14,776 nucleotides of DNA, from contig JAFAEB010000219.1 in NCBI GenBank assembly GCA_023424235.1, forward strand, positions 1 to 14,776, read 5' to 3'. Origin of the DNA: Bacillota bacterium. Its GTDB lineage: Bacteria; Bacillota; Clostridia; Lachnospirales; Lachnospiraceae. Within the stretch, counting starts at the first letter, position 1, and every line of letters starts with the position of its first letter. Position numbers and translations under genes: made by a program. The notes below the pieces were generated by a model. The model was not told the origin of the DNA and made no database searches. It saw only the letters and a program-made list of their open reading frames with translations. Below are positions 1 to 4,696 of the stretch, piece after piece.

Positions 1-330
1 ATAAATTATTTTCGTATTGGTATGATGAAGCAATTTATGGATGAGTTTGGTCAATGGATAAGACATAAAATAAGAGTAATTGTAATAAAACAATGGAAAA
101 AGCCAAAGACCATTTTCCGAAATCTATCGTATTTGAATAGGAAATATAAGAACGGATTTAACGAAGAAAGCATATACAAAGTGGCTAATTCAAGGTTAGG
201 TTGGTACAAAAGATGTAGCATGAATGTAGTGAACTACATTTTAAGTCCAAGTCTGCTAGAAACAAAAATAAAGGACGGAGCTGGTTTGCTCAATCCTTTA
301 AATTATTATCTAAGAAAAGTTGGAATATAA
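1..330 (+). CDS. ltrA: Group II intron reverse transcriptase/maturase, C-terminal fragment (5' truncated by window)
   Basis: The frame is open from base 1 (INYFRIG, then MMKQFMDEFGQWIRHKIR), so this is the end of a longer protein and not a gene starting at base 22. INYF followed by a helix and then W-IR-K-R....KQWKK..T..RNL is the hallmark of the maturase (X/thumb) domain and its C-terminal extension. In group II intron proteins this part binds the intron RNA and assists splicing and reverse splicing. The protein ends 6 bases before domain V, as expected for an ORF carried in domain IV. No frameshift or stop interrupts the visible 109 codons, so nothing here indicates decay. Confidence 0.88.
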   Translation: MNYFRIGMMKQFMDEFGQWIRHKIRVIVIKQWKKPKTIFRNLSYLNRKYKNGFNEESIYKVANSRLGWYKRCSMNVVNYILSPSLLETKIKDGAGLLNPLNYYLRKVGI

Positions 331-336
331 ATTGTA

Positions 337-410
337 GAGCCGTATACGAGACCCGTACGTACGGTTCAATGAGAGGGGAATAATTCTTAGCAATTATTTC
401 TCTACTCTAT
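337..410 (+). ncRNA. Group II intron domains V and VI with branch point
   Basis: Domain V is at 337-367. Its lower stem pairs GAGCCGTA (337-344) with TACGGTTC (360-367) and contains the catalytic AGC triad. The two-base bulge CG is at 358-359, and a short upper stem TACG/CGTA carries the terminal loop. Domain VI is at 371-407. A long stem pairs 373-385 with 392-405 and leaves A404 unpaired, the expected branch-point adenosine. The intron would end at 410, six bases after the branch A. These are hand-folded pairings. Confidence 0.8.
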
Positions 411-469
411 TGTAGTCACGTATTAGAGCGTATAACCCATATTTTTACTAATTGCCTTGTATTGATTAC

Positions 470-490
470 ATGCTATGTTCAAGATAGCAT
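470..490. repeat. Small perfect hairpin in the intron-araC gap
   Basis: ATGCTAT (470-476) and ATAGCAT (484-490) form a 7-bp stem with a 7-nt loop, 28 bases beyond the stop of the minus-strand AraC gene. It could end transcription of that gene, but no T-tract follows on either strand. The rest of 411-517 is intron 3' exon sequence with no other recognisable content. Confidence 0.3.
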
Positions 491-517
491 ATTCATAATA
501 ACTTATATATGTAGTTC

Positions 518-1339
518 TCAAACATTTATTGCAATACTATTTTTATTTAAGCGATACTTAAGTGGTGAAATATTGTAATACCTTTTAAAATGTTTATTAA
601 AAGATGAAGCATCTTTAAATCCACAGGAGTAAGCAATTTCAGTTACATTTAAATCTGTATTTATTAATAGTTCCCCTGCAATATTTAATCGATAACGAAT
701 TAGATATTGTTGGGGAGATAATTTTTTATAGTTTTGAAATAGTTTATATAAATATGTCCTGTCAATGGAGCAATACTTTGCAACATCTGATATTTTAATA
801 TCATAGGAATAATTATGACGGATATAATCTAAGGCTCTCACTATATGACTTTCGTAAATAAGCTTTGAAGAGTCTAAAAGTTTCGTATACATATGAGAGA
901 AGCATATATAAAGTTGACCACGATATGTATATTCATTACCTCTTCCTTCAATGAATCCATATATTAAATTTAGTAATGCATCCCTTAACATTCCATTACT
1001 CATATCGGTAAATATTAATTCACTATCTGACAAGCCACAATCTAGCAGTACCTTCTTTACTTCACTACCATCAAAGCCAATCCAACAATACTCCCAAGGA
1101 TCTATTTCATCAGCCACATATACAGTAGATACCCCTGGTGTTATTAAAAAACCATTACCTTCTTCAAGTTTAAATGCTTCTTTGTTCACATAATAAGTCC
1201 CTTTACCATGTAAAATATAATGAAATAAATAGTGTGGTCTTACGGCAGGTCCAAAGGAATGGGCAGGCTTACATTGCTCATGTCCACAATGATATAAGGA
1301 CAAGGGGTTAAATACTCCGTCATTAATGCTCTTAGTCAT
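518..1339 (-). CDS. AraC-family transcriptional regulator
   Basis: A 273-aa sugar-responsive regulator. The N-terminal cupin-like ligand/dimerisation domain spans about residues 15-110 (PHYLFHYILHGKGTYYV, then a GNGFLITPG turn). The C-terminal AraC domain has two helix-turn-helices: about 183-202 (ISDVAKYCSIDRTYLYKLFQ) and about 232-252 (VTEIAYSCGFKD, then SFNKHFK), followed by the typical SPLKYR ending. The frame stays open for 38 further codons upstream, but ATG at 1339 is chosen because AGGAGA lies just before it and the upstream residues are non-homologous hydrophobic filler. It is divergent from the GH4 alpha-galactosidase with a 135-bp shared promoter region, the standard arrangement for a MelR/RafR-like activator. 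A role in galactoside response is inferred from this position. Confidence 0.9.
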   Translation of the reverse strand: MTKSINDGVFNPLSLYHCGHEQCKPAHSFGPAVRPHYLFHYILHGKGTYYVNKEAFKLEEGNGFLITPGVSTVYVADEIDPWEYCWIGFDGSEVKKVLLDCGLSDSELIFTDMSNGMLRDALLNLIYGFIEGRGNEYTYRGQLYICFSHMYTKLLDSSKLIYESHIVRALDYIRHNYSYDIKISDVAKYCSIDRTYLYKLFQNYKKLSPQQYLIRYRLNIAGELLINTDLNVTEIAYSCGFKDASSFNKHFKRYYNISPLKYRLNKNSIAINV

Positions 1340-1368
1340 ATTCTTTCTCCTATTATATAAGTAAGTGG

Positions 1369-1407
1369 TATGCAACATAATAACAAGTTTTTGAAACATT
1401 TTGCATA
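1369..1407. promoter_or_regulatory. Candidate AraC-family operator (inverted half-sites)
   Basis: TATGCAACAT (1369-1378) recurs in inverted orientation as ATTTTGCATA (1398-1407), matching at 9 of 10 positions. The half-site centres are 29 bp apart, close to three helical turns. The pair sits in the divergent araC-melA gap, upstream of the melA -10 candidate. That position suits an AraC-type dimer, but binding is an inference. Confidence 0.45.
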
Positions 1408-1428
1408 GTTTTATATCATAGATGATTA

Positions 1429-1464
1429 TATAATAAAAACTAACAAAATACAAATAAAAAGGAG
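1429..1464 (+). promoter_or_regulatory. melA -10 candidate and ribosome binding site
   Basis: A consensus TATAAT lies at 1429-1434, with no good -35 at 17 bp (TAGTTT at 1406-1411). A strong -10 with a poor -35 is the usual look of an activator-dependent promoter and fits the adjacent AraC gene. AAGGAG at 1459-1464 is 10 bases before the ATG at 1475. The presumed leader is short, about 30 nt. Confidence 0.45.
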
Positions 1465-1474
1465 AATATAAATC

Positions 1475-2797
1475 ATGGTTAAAATAACATTTATGGGTGC
1501 GGGAAGCACTGTATTTGCTAGAAATGTTTTAGGTGACTGTATGTGTACGCCATCTCTTTGGGATGCTGAAATAGCACTTTATGATATTGATGAAAAAAGG
1601 CTTATGGAATCAGAAATTATATTAAGTGCAATCAACAAAAATATTAATGAATCAAGAGCAAAAATAAAGACTTATTTAGGTGTTGAAAATAGAAAAGAAG
1701 CACTTAGAGATGCTAACTTTGTTGTTAATGCCATACAAGTAGGCTTATATGATCCTTGTACAATAATCGATTTTGAAATACCTAAAAAATATAATTTAAG
1801 GCAAACCATAGCAGATACATTAGGAATTGGTGGAATTATGCGTGGTCTTAGAAGCATCCCTGTATTAGAAGATTTTGCGAGGGATATGGAAGAAGTATGT
1901 CCTAAAGCCTTATTTTTAAATTATACTAATCCAATGTCCATACTAACTGGATATATGCAACGATATACAAAGATACAAACGATAGGCTTATGTCATAGTG
2001 TACAAGTTTGTACCGAGCGTTTATTAAAGGATCTTGGTATGGAGGAATCAATTGATGGTAGACGAGAATTAATTGCTGGTATAAATCATATGGGGTGGTT
2101 GCTTGAAATCAATGATAAAAATGGTAATGATTTGTATCCAGAAATAAGAAGAAGAGCAGCACTTAAAAACGAGAAAGAAACCCATTATGATATGGTTAGA
2201 TATGAATACATAAAACATTTCGGATATTATTGTACAGAATCAAGTGAACATAATGCTGAATATAATCCATTCTTTATCAAACATAAATATCCTGAACTAA
2301 TCGAAAAATTTAATATCCCATTAGACGAATATCCTCGTAGATGTGTACGACAAATCGAAGGCTGGGAAAAAGAGAAAAATGACATCTTACAGGATGGAAA
2401 GGTAACTCACACTAGGTCAAATGAATATGCATCATACATAATGGATGCAGTTGTAAGAAATGCTCCAATTAAGATTGGTGGAAATGTTTTAAATACAGGA
2501 TTAATTGATAATTTACCTGCAGATGCCTGTGTTGAAGTTCCATGTTTAGTTGATGGTCGTGGAATTAATCCTTGTCATGTTGGTAGATTACCAGTTCAAT
2601 TAGCTGCAATGAATATGACCAATATTAATCCGCAACTACTTACAATTGAAGCAGCTAGAACGAAAAAGAAAGAATACATTTATCAAGCTGCAATGTTAGA
2701 TCCACATACAGCTGCTGAATTATCTATTGATGATATCGTGAGCATGTGTGACGAACTAATATCTGCACATGGTGATTATATGAAATGGTATAAATAA
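1475..2797 (+). CDS. melA: Alpha-galactosidase, glycoside hydrolase family 4 (MelA type)
   Basis: A 440-aa cytoplasmic enzyme that would hydrolyse alpha-galactosides such as melibiose by the NAD+- and Mn2+-dependent redox/elimination mechanism of GH4. The N-terminal Rossmann motif is GAGSTVF (residues 8-14). The DTLGIGGIMRGLRSIP block is at about 114-129. NYTNPM (149-154), GLCHSVQ (171-177, metal-ligand Cys173) and GINHMGW (202-208, metal-ligand His205) follow. TESSEH, DEYPRRCV, the DNLPADACVEV segment and the ending DPHTAAELSIDDI all read like E. coli MelA, and the length is close to MelA. GLCHS, as opposed to the GLCD/CN forms of the phospho-glycosidases, favours an unphosphorylated galactoside substrate. 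No signal peptide is present. It is divergent from an AraC regulator. No transporter gene is in the window, so sugar uptake must be encoded elsewhere. Alpha-galacturonidase is a less likely alternative. Confidence 0.9.
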   Translation: MVKITFMGAGSTVFARNVLGDCMCTPSLWDAEIALYDIDEKRLMESEIILSAINKNINESRAKIKTYLGVENRKEALRDANFVVNAIQVGLYDPCTIIDFEIPKKYNLRQTIADTLGIGGIMRGLRSIPVLEDFARDMEEVCPKALFLNYTNPMSILTGYMQRYTKIQTIGLCHSVQVCTERLLKDLGMEESIDGRRELIAGINHMGWLLEINDKNGNDLYPEIRRRAALKNEKETHYDMVRYEYIKHFGYYCTESSEHNAEYNPFFIKHKYPELIEKFNIPLDEYPRRCVRQIEGWEKEKNDILQDGKVTHTRSNEYASYIMDAVVRNAPIKIGGNVLNTGLIDNLPADACVEVPCLVDGRGINPCHVGRLPVQLAAMNMTNINPQLLTIEAARTKKKEYIYQAAMLDPHTAAELSIDDIVSMCDELISAHGDYMKWYK

Positions 2798-2924
2798 TAA
2801 AGCAAATAATAACAAAAATAAATTAATAATAAAGCAAATAATAAAACAAATAATAACAAAAATAAATTAATAATAAAACAAATAATAAAACAAATAATAA
2901 AACAAATAATAACAAAAATAAATA
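2793..2924. repeat. A-rich tandem repeat with 1-2-3 stepwise copy number
   Basis: Starting on the melA stop codon, a block made almost only of A and T is built from AAATAATAAARC 12-mers plus a constant tail (AAATAATAAC, then AAAAATAAATT). The first unit has one 12-mer, the second two and the third three, giving successive unit lengths of about 32, 44 and 56 nt. Marker C bases fall at 2803, 2813, 2835, 2847, 2857, 2879, 2891, 2903 and 2913. Degenerate AAATAA sequence continues to about 2980. No coding potential is seen. Confidence 0.85.
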
Positions 2925-2990
2925 AATAATAAAAAATAAATAACAAAACCAAATAAATAATATAAAATAAAAAATAAATGATTAATAATG

Positions 2991-3050
2991 AACCAACTTT
3001 ATTTTGGGGTGATACTTTGCTATAACACCACAGATAGAGTTGGTTTCCTT
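2991..3050 (+). terminator. Two-part hairpin, probable melA terminator
   Basis: AACCAACTTTA (2991-3001) pairs with TAGAGTTGGTT (3035-3045) over 11 positions including one G-U. Nested inside is a second hairpin, GGTG-ATA (3008-3014) with TAT and CACC (3021-3029). A T-rich but interrupted tail (TTTCCTTTATTT) follows. It lies 193 bases after the melA stop, beyond the A-rich repeat, and is the only terminator-like element there. The large loop and broken T-tract leave some doubt. Confidence 0.5.
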
Positions 3051-3058
3051 TATTTATA

Positions 3059-3215
3059 GCATATTTCTGATAAGTATTCTAACATAAAGTCAAGTTGTAT
3101 AAATATTAGAACAATGTTTTTTTAATATAGGACAATTTATTTAATATACTCCGTAATTTCTGATAAGTCAAGACCTTAAACCGCAATTTTTGAGTAAAAA
3201 TTCGCAATTTATGAT
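3059..3215 (+). promoter_or_regulatory. Direct repeats CGYAATTTNTGAK, candidate activator sites
   Basis: CGTAATTTCTGAT (3152-3164), CGCAATTTTTGAG (3182-3194) and CGCAATTTATGAT (3203-3215) are three same-orientation 13-mers, spaced 30 and 21 bp apart (three and two helical turns). A fourth, partial copy is at 3059-3075; it shares ATTTCTGATAAGT exactly with the first of these and lies 93 bp upstream. The last copy abuts the -35 candidate at 3215. Direct repeats on one helix face touching -35 are typical of AraC-family class II activation. No cognate regulator is adjacent apart from the AraC gene at 518-1339. Confidence 0.55.
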
Positions 3216-3244
3216 TGGTTTTAATTGTAAGTAACATGTATAAT
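3215..3244 (+). promoter_or_regulatory. Promoter candidate for the xylanase gene
   Basis: TTGGTT (3215-3220) and a consensus TATAAT (3239-3244) are 18 bp apart. This is the best sigma-A-like match in the 2798-3766 gap and sits directly after the direct repeats. Transcription would begin near 3251, giving the GH11 gene an unusually long leader of about 510 nt. Confidence 0.45.
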
Positions 3245-3314
3245 GATGGTAAATTAATATTTATATTGTAAATATATTTAGATTCTAATCAGCAATGTCT
3301 TAACTTTACTAAAG

Positions 3315-3391
3315 TTTCAATCAATCTTTCAACTAATCTTTCAACCAATCAATATTTCAAATAACTATTCAAGCAATTATTCAAACAACTA
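3315..3391 (+). repeat. TTTCAA-type tandem repeat in the xylanase leader
   Basis: Six imperfect 12-13-nt units follow one another: TTTCAATCAATC, TTTCAACTAATC, TTTCAACCAATC (plus AATA), TTTCAAATAACTA, TTCAAGCAATTA and TTCAAACAACTA. Apart from one G the stretch is made only of A, C and T, so the RNA would be unstructured. TCAAACAACTAT from the last unit recurs at 3651-3662. The period and base composition are seen directly; no function is assigned. Confidence 0.7.
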
Positions 3392-3455
3392 TTAATTCCA
3401 ATTTAGTAATTATCAATCGTTTATAGTCCTACAATTGATCTACATGATTTGTACA

Positions 3456-3514
3456 AGCTCCTCGTGATTAATAAGCAAAGATTTAATTGCTATATGATTT
3501 AATTAATAGGAGCT
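3456..3514 (+). promoter_or_regulatory. Leader stem-loop masking a Shine-Dalgarno
   Basis: AGCTCCT (3456-3462) pairs with AGGAGCT (3508-3514). After a 4-nt bulge, ATTAAT (3467-3472) pairs with ATTAAT (3502-3507), and an inner AGCAA/TTGCT hairpin (3474-3478 with 3487-3491) caps the structure. The 3' arm contains AGGAG, the ribosome site of the 11-codon ORF at 3519, so the fold would control access to it. The pairing is hand-derived. Confidence 0.5.
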
Positions 3515-3518
3515 AGCC

Positions 3519-3554
3519 ATGTTTAGAGGGCCTAATAATTCTATAAACTTCTAG
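3519..3554 (+). CDS. Candidate 11-residue leader peptide (uORF)
   Basis: ATG at 3519 opens an 11-codon ORF, MFRGPNNSINF, ending in TAG at 3552-3554. AGGAG at 3508-3512 lies six bases before the ATG, an ideal distance, but is paired in the stem-loop just upstream. The ORF is in the leader of the GH11 xylanase, about 210 bases before its start. The peptide has no run of regulatory codons of the amino-acid attenuator kind. It may be a real leader peptide or a chance ORF; the well-placed Shine-Dalgarno is the only support. Confidence 0.35.
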   Translation: MFRGPNNSINF

Positions 3555-3558
3555 TTTT

Positions 3559-3572
3559 CTATTAATTAATAG
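3559..3572. repeat. 14-bp perfect palindrome after the uORF
   Basis: CTATTAATTAATAG reads the same on both strands and begins four bases after the uORF stop. The sequence TTAATTAATAG also occurs at 3499-3509, in the 3' arm region of the upstream stem-loop, so the two copies could compete in RNA folding. AT-only palindromes arise easily in this base composition. Confidence 0.4.
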
Positions 3573-3691
3573 TCTTCATTTTTATCTATTACAAGCTTAT
3601 TTTATGTGAAGAGTATGACAATGAAATATGACATTAAGTTGCAGTTACTATCAAACAACTATGCGCATTTTATTAAGATTTTACTGTTCTA

Positions 3692-3715
3692 AGAAAGGAG
3701 ATGAGTCTTATGTAA
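3692..3715 (+). promoter_or_regulatory. Very strong anti-16S sequence with start-stop codons (STAB-SD-like)
   Basis: AGAAAGGAGATGA (3692-3704) matches the complement of the 16S rRNA 3' end at 12 of 13 positions, better than the ribosome sites of the real genes nearby. It is not followed by a gene. ATG at 3710 is immediately followed by TAA (3713-3715); read from the in-frame ATG at 3701 it would encode only MSLM. Strong ribosome sites without a gene in a long leader are known from cry1Aa mRNA (STAB-SD), where bound ribosomes block 5' exonuclease. A similar protective or stalling role is inferred. Confidence 0.5.
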
Positions 3716-3741
3716 TATTAAAATAGTATGTAGGTAAGTAT
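3711..3741 (+). repeat. Inverted-repeat arm A, 31 nt, in the xylanase leader
   Basis: Bases 3711-3741 are the reverse complement of 4594-4624 at 28 of 31 positions. The core AGTATGTAGGTAAGTAT (3725-3741) is perfect over 17 bases. Two of the three differences would be G-U pairs in RNA and one an A-C mismatch. The arm begins in the start-stop ATGTAA and ends 12 bases before the AGGAGG ribosome site of the GH11 gene. Confidence 0.85.
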
Positions 3742-3766
3742 ACAAAAAATATTAGGAGGGTACCGT

Positions 3767-4405
3767 ATGTTTAAATTTAACAAAAAAGCAATCGCGTTCG
3801 TTATAGCATGTTCTATGATTTTTAGTGGTTTATTAACTTCAACTTCTTATGCAGCTACAGATTATTGGCAAAATTGGACTGATGGTGGTGGTTCTGTGAA
3901 TGCTACGAATGGTTCCGGCGGTAATTATAGTGTTAGCTGGACTAACTGTGGAAATTTCGTTGTTGGTAAAGGTTGGAATGCTGGTAATGCATATCGTGTT
4001 GTTAATTATAATGCAGGTGCATTTTCTCCTTCTGGAAATGGCTATTTAACATTCTACGGTTGGACAAGAAATTCACTTATTGAATATTATGTAGTAGATA
4101 GCTGGGGTACCTACAGACCTACTGGCACATATAAAGGCTCAGTTACAAGTGATGGTGGTACTTATGATATCTATACAACCATGCGTTATAACGCTCCATC
4201 CATTGACGGAACACAAACCTTCCAACAATTCTGGAGTGTTAGACAAGCAAAACGTCCTACAGGCAGTAACGTTCAAATCAATTTTAGCAACCATGTAAAT
4301 GCATGGAGAAGTAAAGGTATGAATCTTGGAAGTAACTGGTCATATCAAGCTCTATGTGTAGAAGGATATCAAAGTAGTGGTTATGCTAATGTTACTGTTT
4401 GGTAA
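3767..4405 (+). CDS. xynA: Secreted endo-1,4-beta-xylanase, glycoside hydrolase family 11
   Basis: A 212-aa protein with a Sec signal peptide: KKAIAFVIACSMIFSGLL followed by a cleavage site near SYA/AT at residues 29-30. The rest is one GH11 beta-jelly-roll domain that cleaves internal beta-1,4 bonds of xylan outside the cell by a retaining mechanism. Visible motifs are WTNCGNFVVGKGW (58-70), NGYLTFYGWTRN, LIEYYVVDSWG with nucleophile Glu106, the thumb PSIDGTQTF (144-152) and QFWSVRQ, and ALCVEGYQSSG with acid/base Glu199. Asn63 corresponds to Asn35 of B. circulans xylanase, which suggests a neutral to alkaline pH optimum. Length and single-domain form match B. subtilis XynA; there is no carbohydrate-binding module. 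AGGAGG at 3754-3759 sets the start. The gene lies between two complementary 31-nt segments and behind a long structured leader. Confidence 0.96.
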   Translation: MFKFNKKAIAFVIACSMIFSGLLTSTSYAATDYWQNWTDGGGSVNATNGSGGNYSVSWTNCGNFVVGKGWNAGNAYRVVNYNAGAFSPSGNGYLTFYGWTRNSLIEYYVVDSWGTYRPTGTYKGSVTSDGGTYDIYTTMRYNAPSIDGTQTFQQFWSVRQAKRPTGSNVQINFSNHVNAWRSKGMNLGSNWSYQALCVEGYQSSGYANVTVW

Positions 4406-4422
4406 TCATCATTATCTTAATA

Positions 4423-4540
4423 CCTAAAAATTAGTATTAGTTATATAGATAGGTAGAGCAAGTATTAATAAATATCATATTAAATATCTACTTGTCTAAA
4501 AAGTAAAACATCAAACTTAATTGACTCAGCTCGATTAAGT
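4423..4540 (+). other. Hairpin cluster in the xylanase 3' flank
   Basis: Three stem-loops follow the xylanase stop. TAATAC/GTATTA lies at about 4423-4438. CAAGTA-TTAATA (4459-4470) pairs with TATTAA and TACTTG (4478-4483, 4489-4494), with ATATC bulged. ACTTAATTGA (4515-4524) pairs with TCGATTAAGT (4531-4540), 10 bp with one G-U and loop CTCAGC. None has a proper T-tract, so no convincing intrinsic terminator is seen between the xylanase and the next gene, and the mRNA may extend into 4594-4624 and beyond. Confidence 0.45.
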
Positions 4541-4593
4541 AAGTTATGGTAAAGCAAATATTAACAAAAGTTTTTATTGTATAACAAATAAAC

Positions 4594-4624
4594 ATACTTA
4601 CCTACATACTACTTTGATATTGCA
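4594..4624 (+). repeat. Inverted-repeat arm B, 31 nt, downstream of the xylanase
   Basis: This is the partner of arm A at 3711-3741. ATACTTACCTACATACT (4594-4610) is the perfect 17-base core. The arm starts 189 bases after the xylanase stop and ends 73 bases before the next gene. Outer ends of the two arms read TG and CA, as in many terminal inverted repeats, but no target duplication is visible outside them. Alternatives are a DNA-binding site shared by the two genes or an RNA duplex closing the xylanase mRNA. Confidence 0.85.
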
Positions 4625-4644
4625 ACATACCTAAATTTGATTTA

Positions 4645-4679
4645 ATAAGGAGGGAATCAGATATGGATTCTCTCCTTAT
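4645..4679 (+). promoter_or_regulatory. Shine-Dalgarno-sequestering hairpin before the SUMF1 lipoprotein gene
   Basis: ATAAGGAGGGAATC (4645-4658) pairs with GATTCTCTCCTTAT (4666-4679): 14 bp with one G-U, and a 7-nt loop AGATATG. The stem buries a strong AAGGAGGG and the loop presents an ATG (4663), nine bases beyond that site. That ATG opens a 31-codon ORF (MDSLLIIKGAGYEK...) ending at 4758, overlapping the lipoprotein start in another frame. The lipoprotein's own AAGGAG (4685-4690) lies outside the stem. No T-tract follows, so this is not a terminator. Confidence 0.6.
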
Positions 4680-4696
4680 AATAAAAGGAGCAGGAT

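Larger units (their letters stand above)
1..410 (+). mobile_element. Group II intron, 3' portion
   Basis: The window opens inside a group II intron. It shows the C-terminal end of the intron-encoded reverse transcriptase/maturase, followed after a few bases by a canonical domain V and a domain VI with a bulged adenosine, ending at about base 410 in the usual ...AT 3' end. Group II introns are self-splicing retroelements that move by reverse splicing into DNA. The 5' part, with domains I to IV and most of the maturase, lies outside the window. The 3' exon begins near base 411. Whether the intron is complete and active cannot be judged here. Confidence 0.88.

Noticed and set aside
951..1193. 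80-codon plus-strand ORF inside the AraC gene
   Set aside because: It is antisense to a well-supported regulator, has no ribosome site and shows no protein-family pattern.
1340..1453. 38-codon N-terminal extension of the AraC protein
   Set aside because: The extension is hydrophobic filler, overlaps the divergent promoter and the half-sites, and the internal ATG at 1339 has a good AGGAGA.
1672..1857. 61-codon minus-strand ORF inside melA
   Set aside because: Antisense to conserved GH4 motifs with no start signals.
2793..3391. Tandem repeats considered as CRISPR arrays
   Set aside because: The units are 12 nt, contiguous, with no unique spacers and no cas genes.
3711..4624. Inverted repeats read as ends of a transposable element or an invertible cassette
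   Set aside because: There is no transposase or recombinase inside, no target duplication outside, and inversion would separate the gene from its promoter. Kept only as an alternative.
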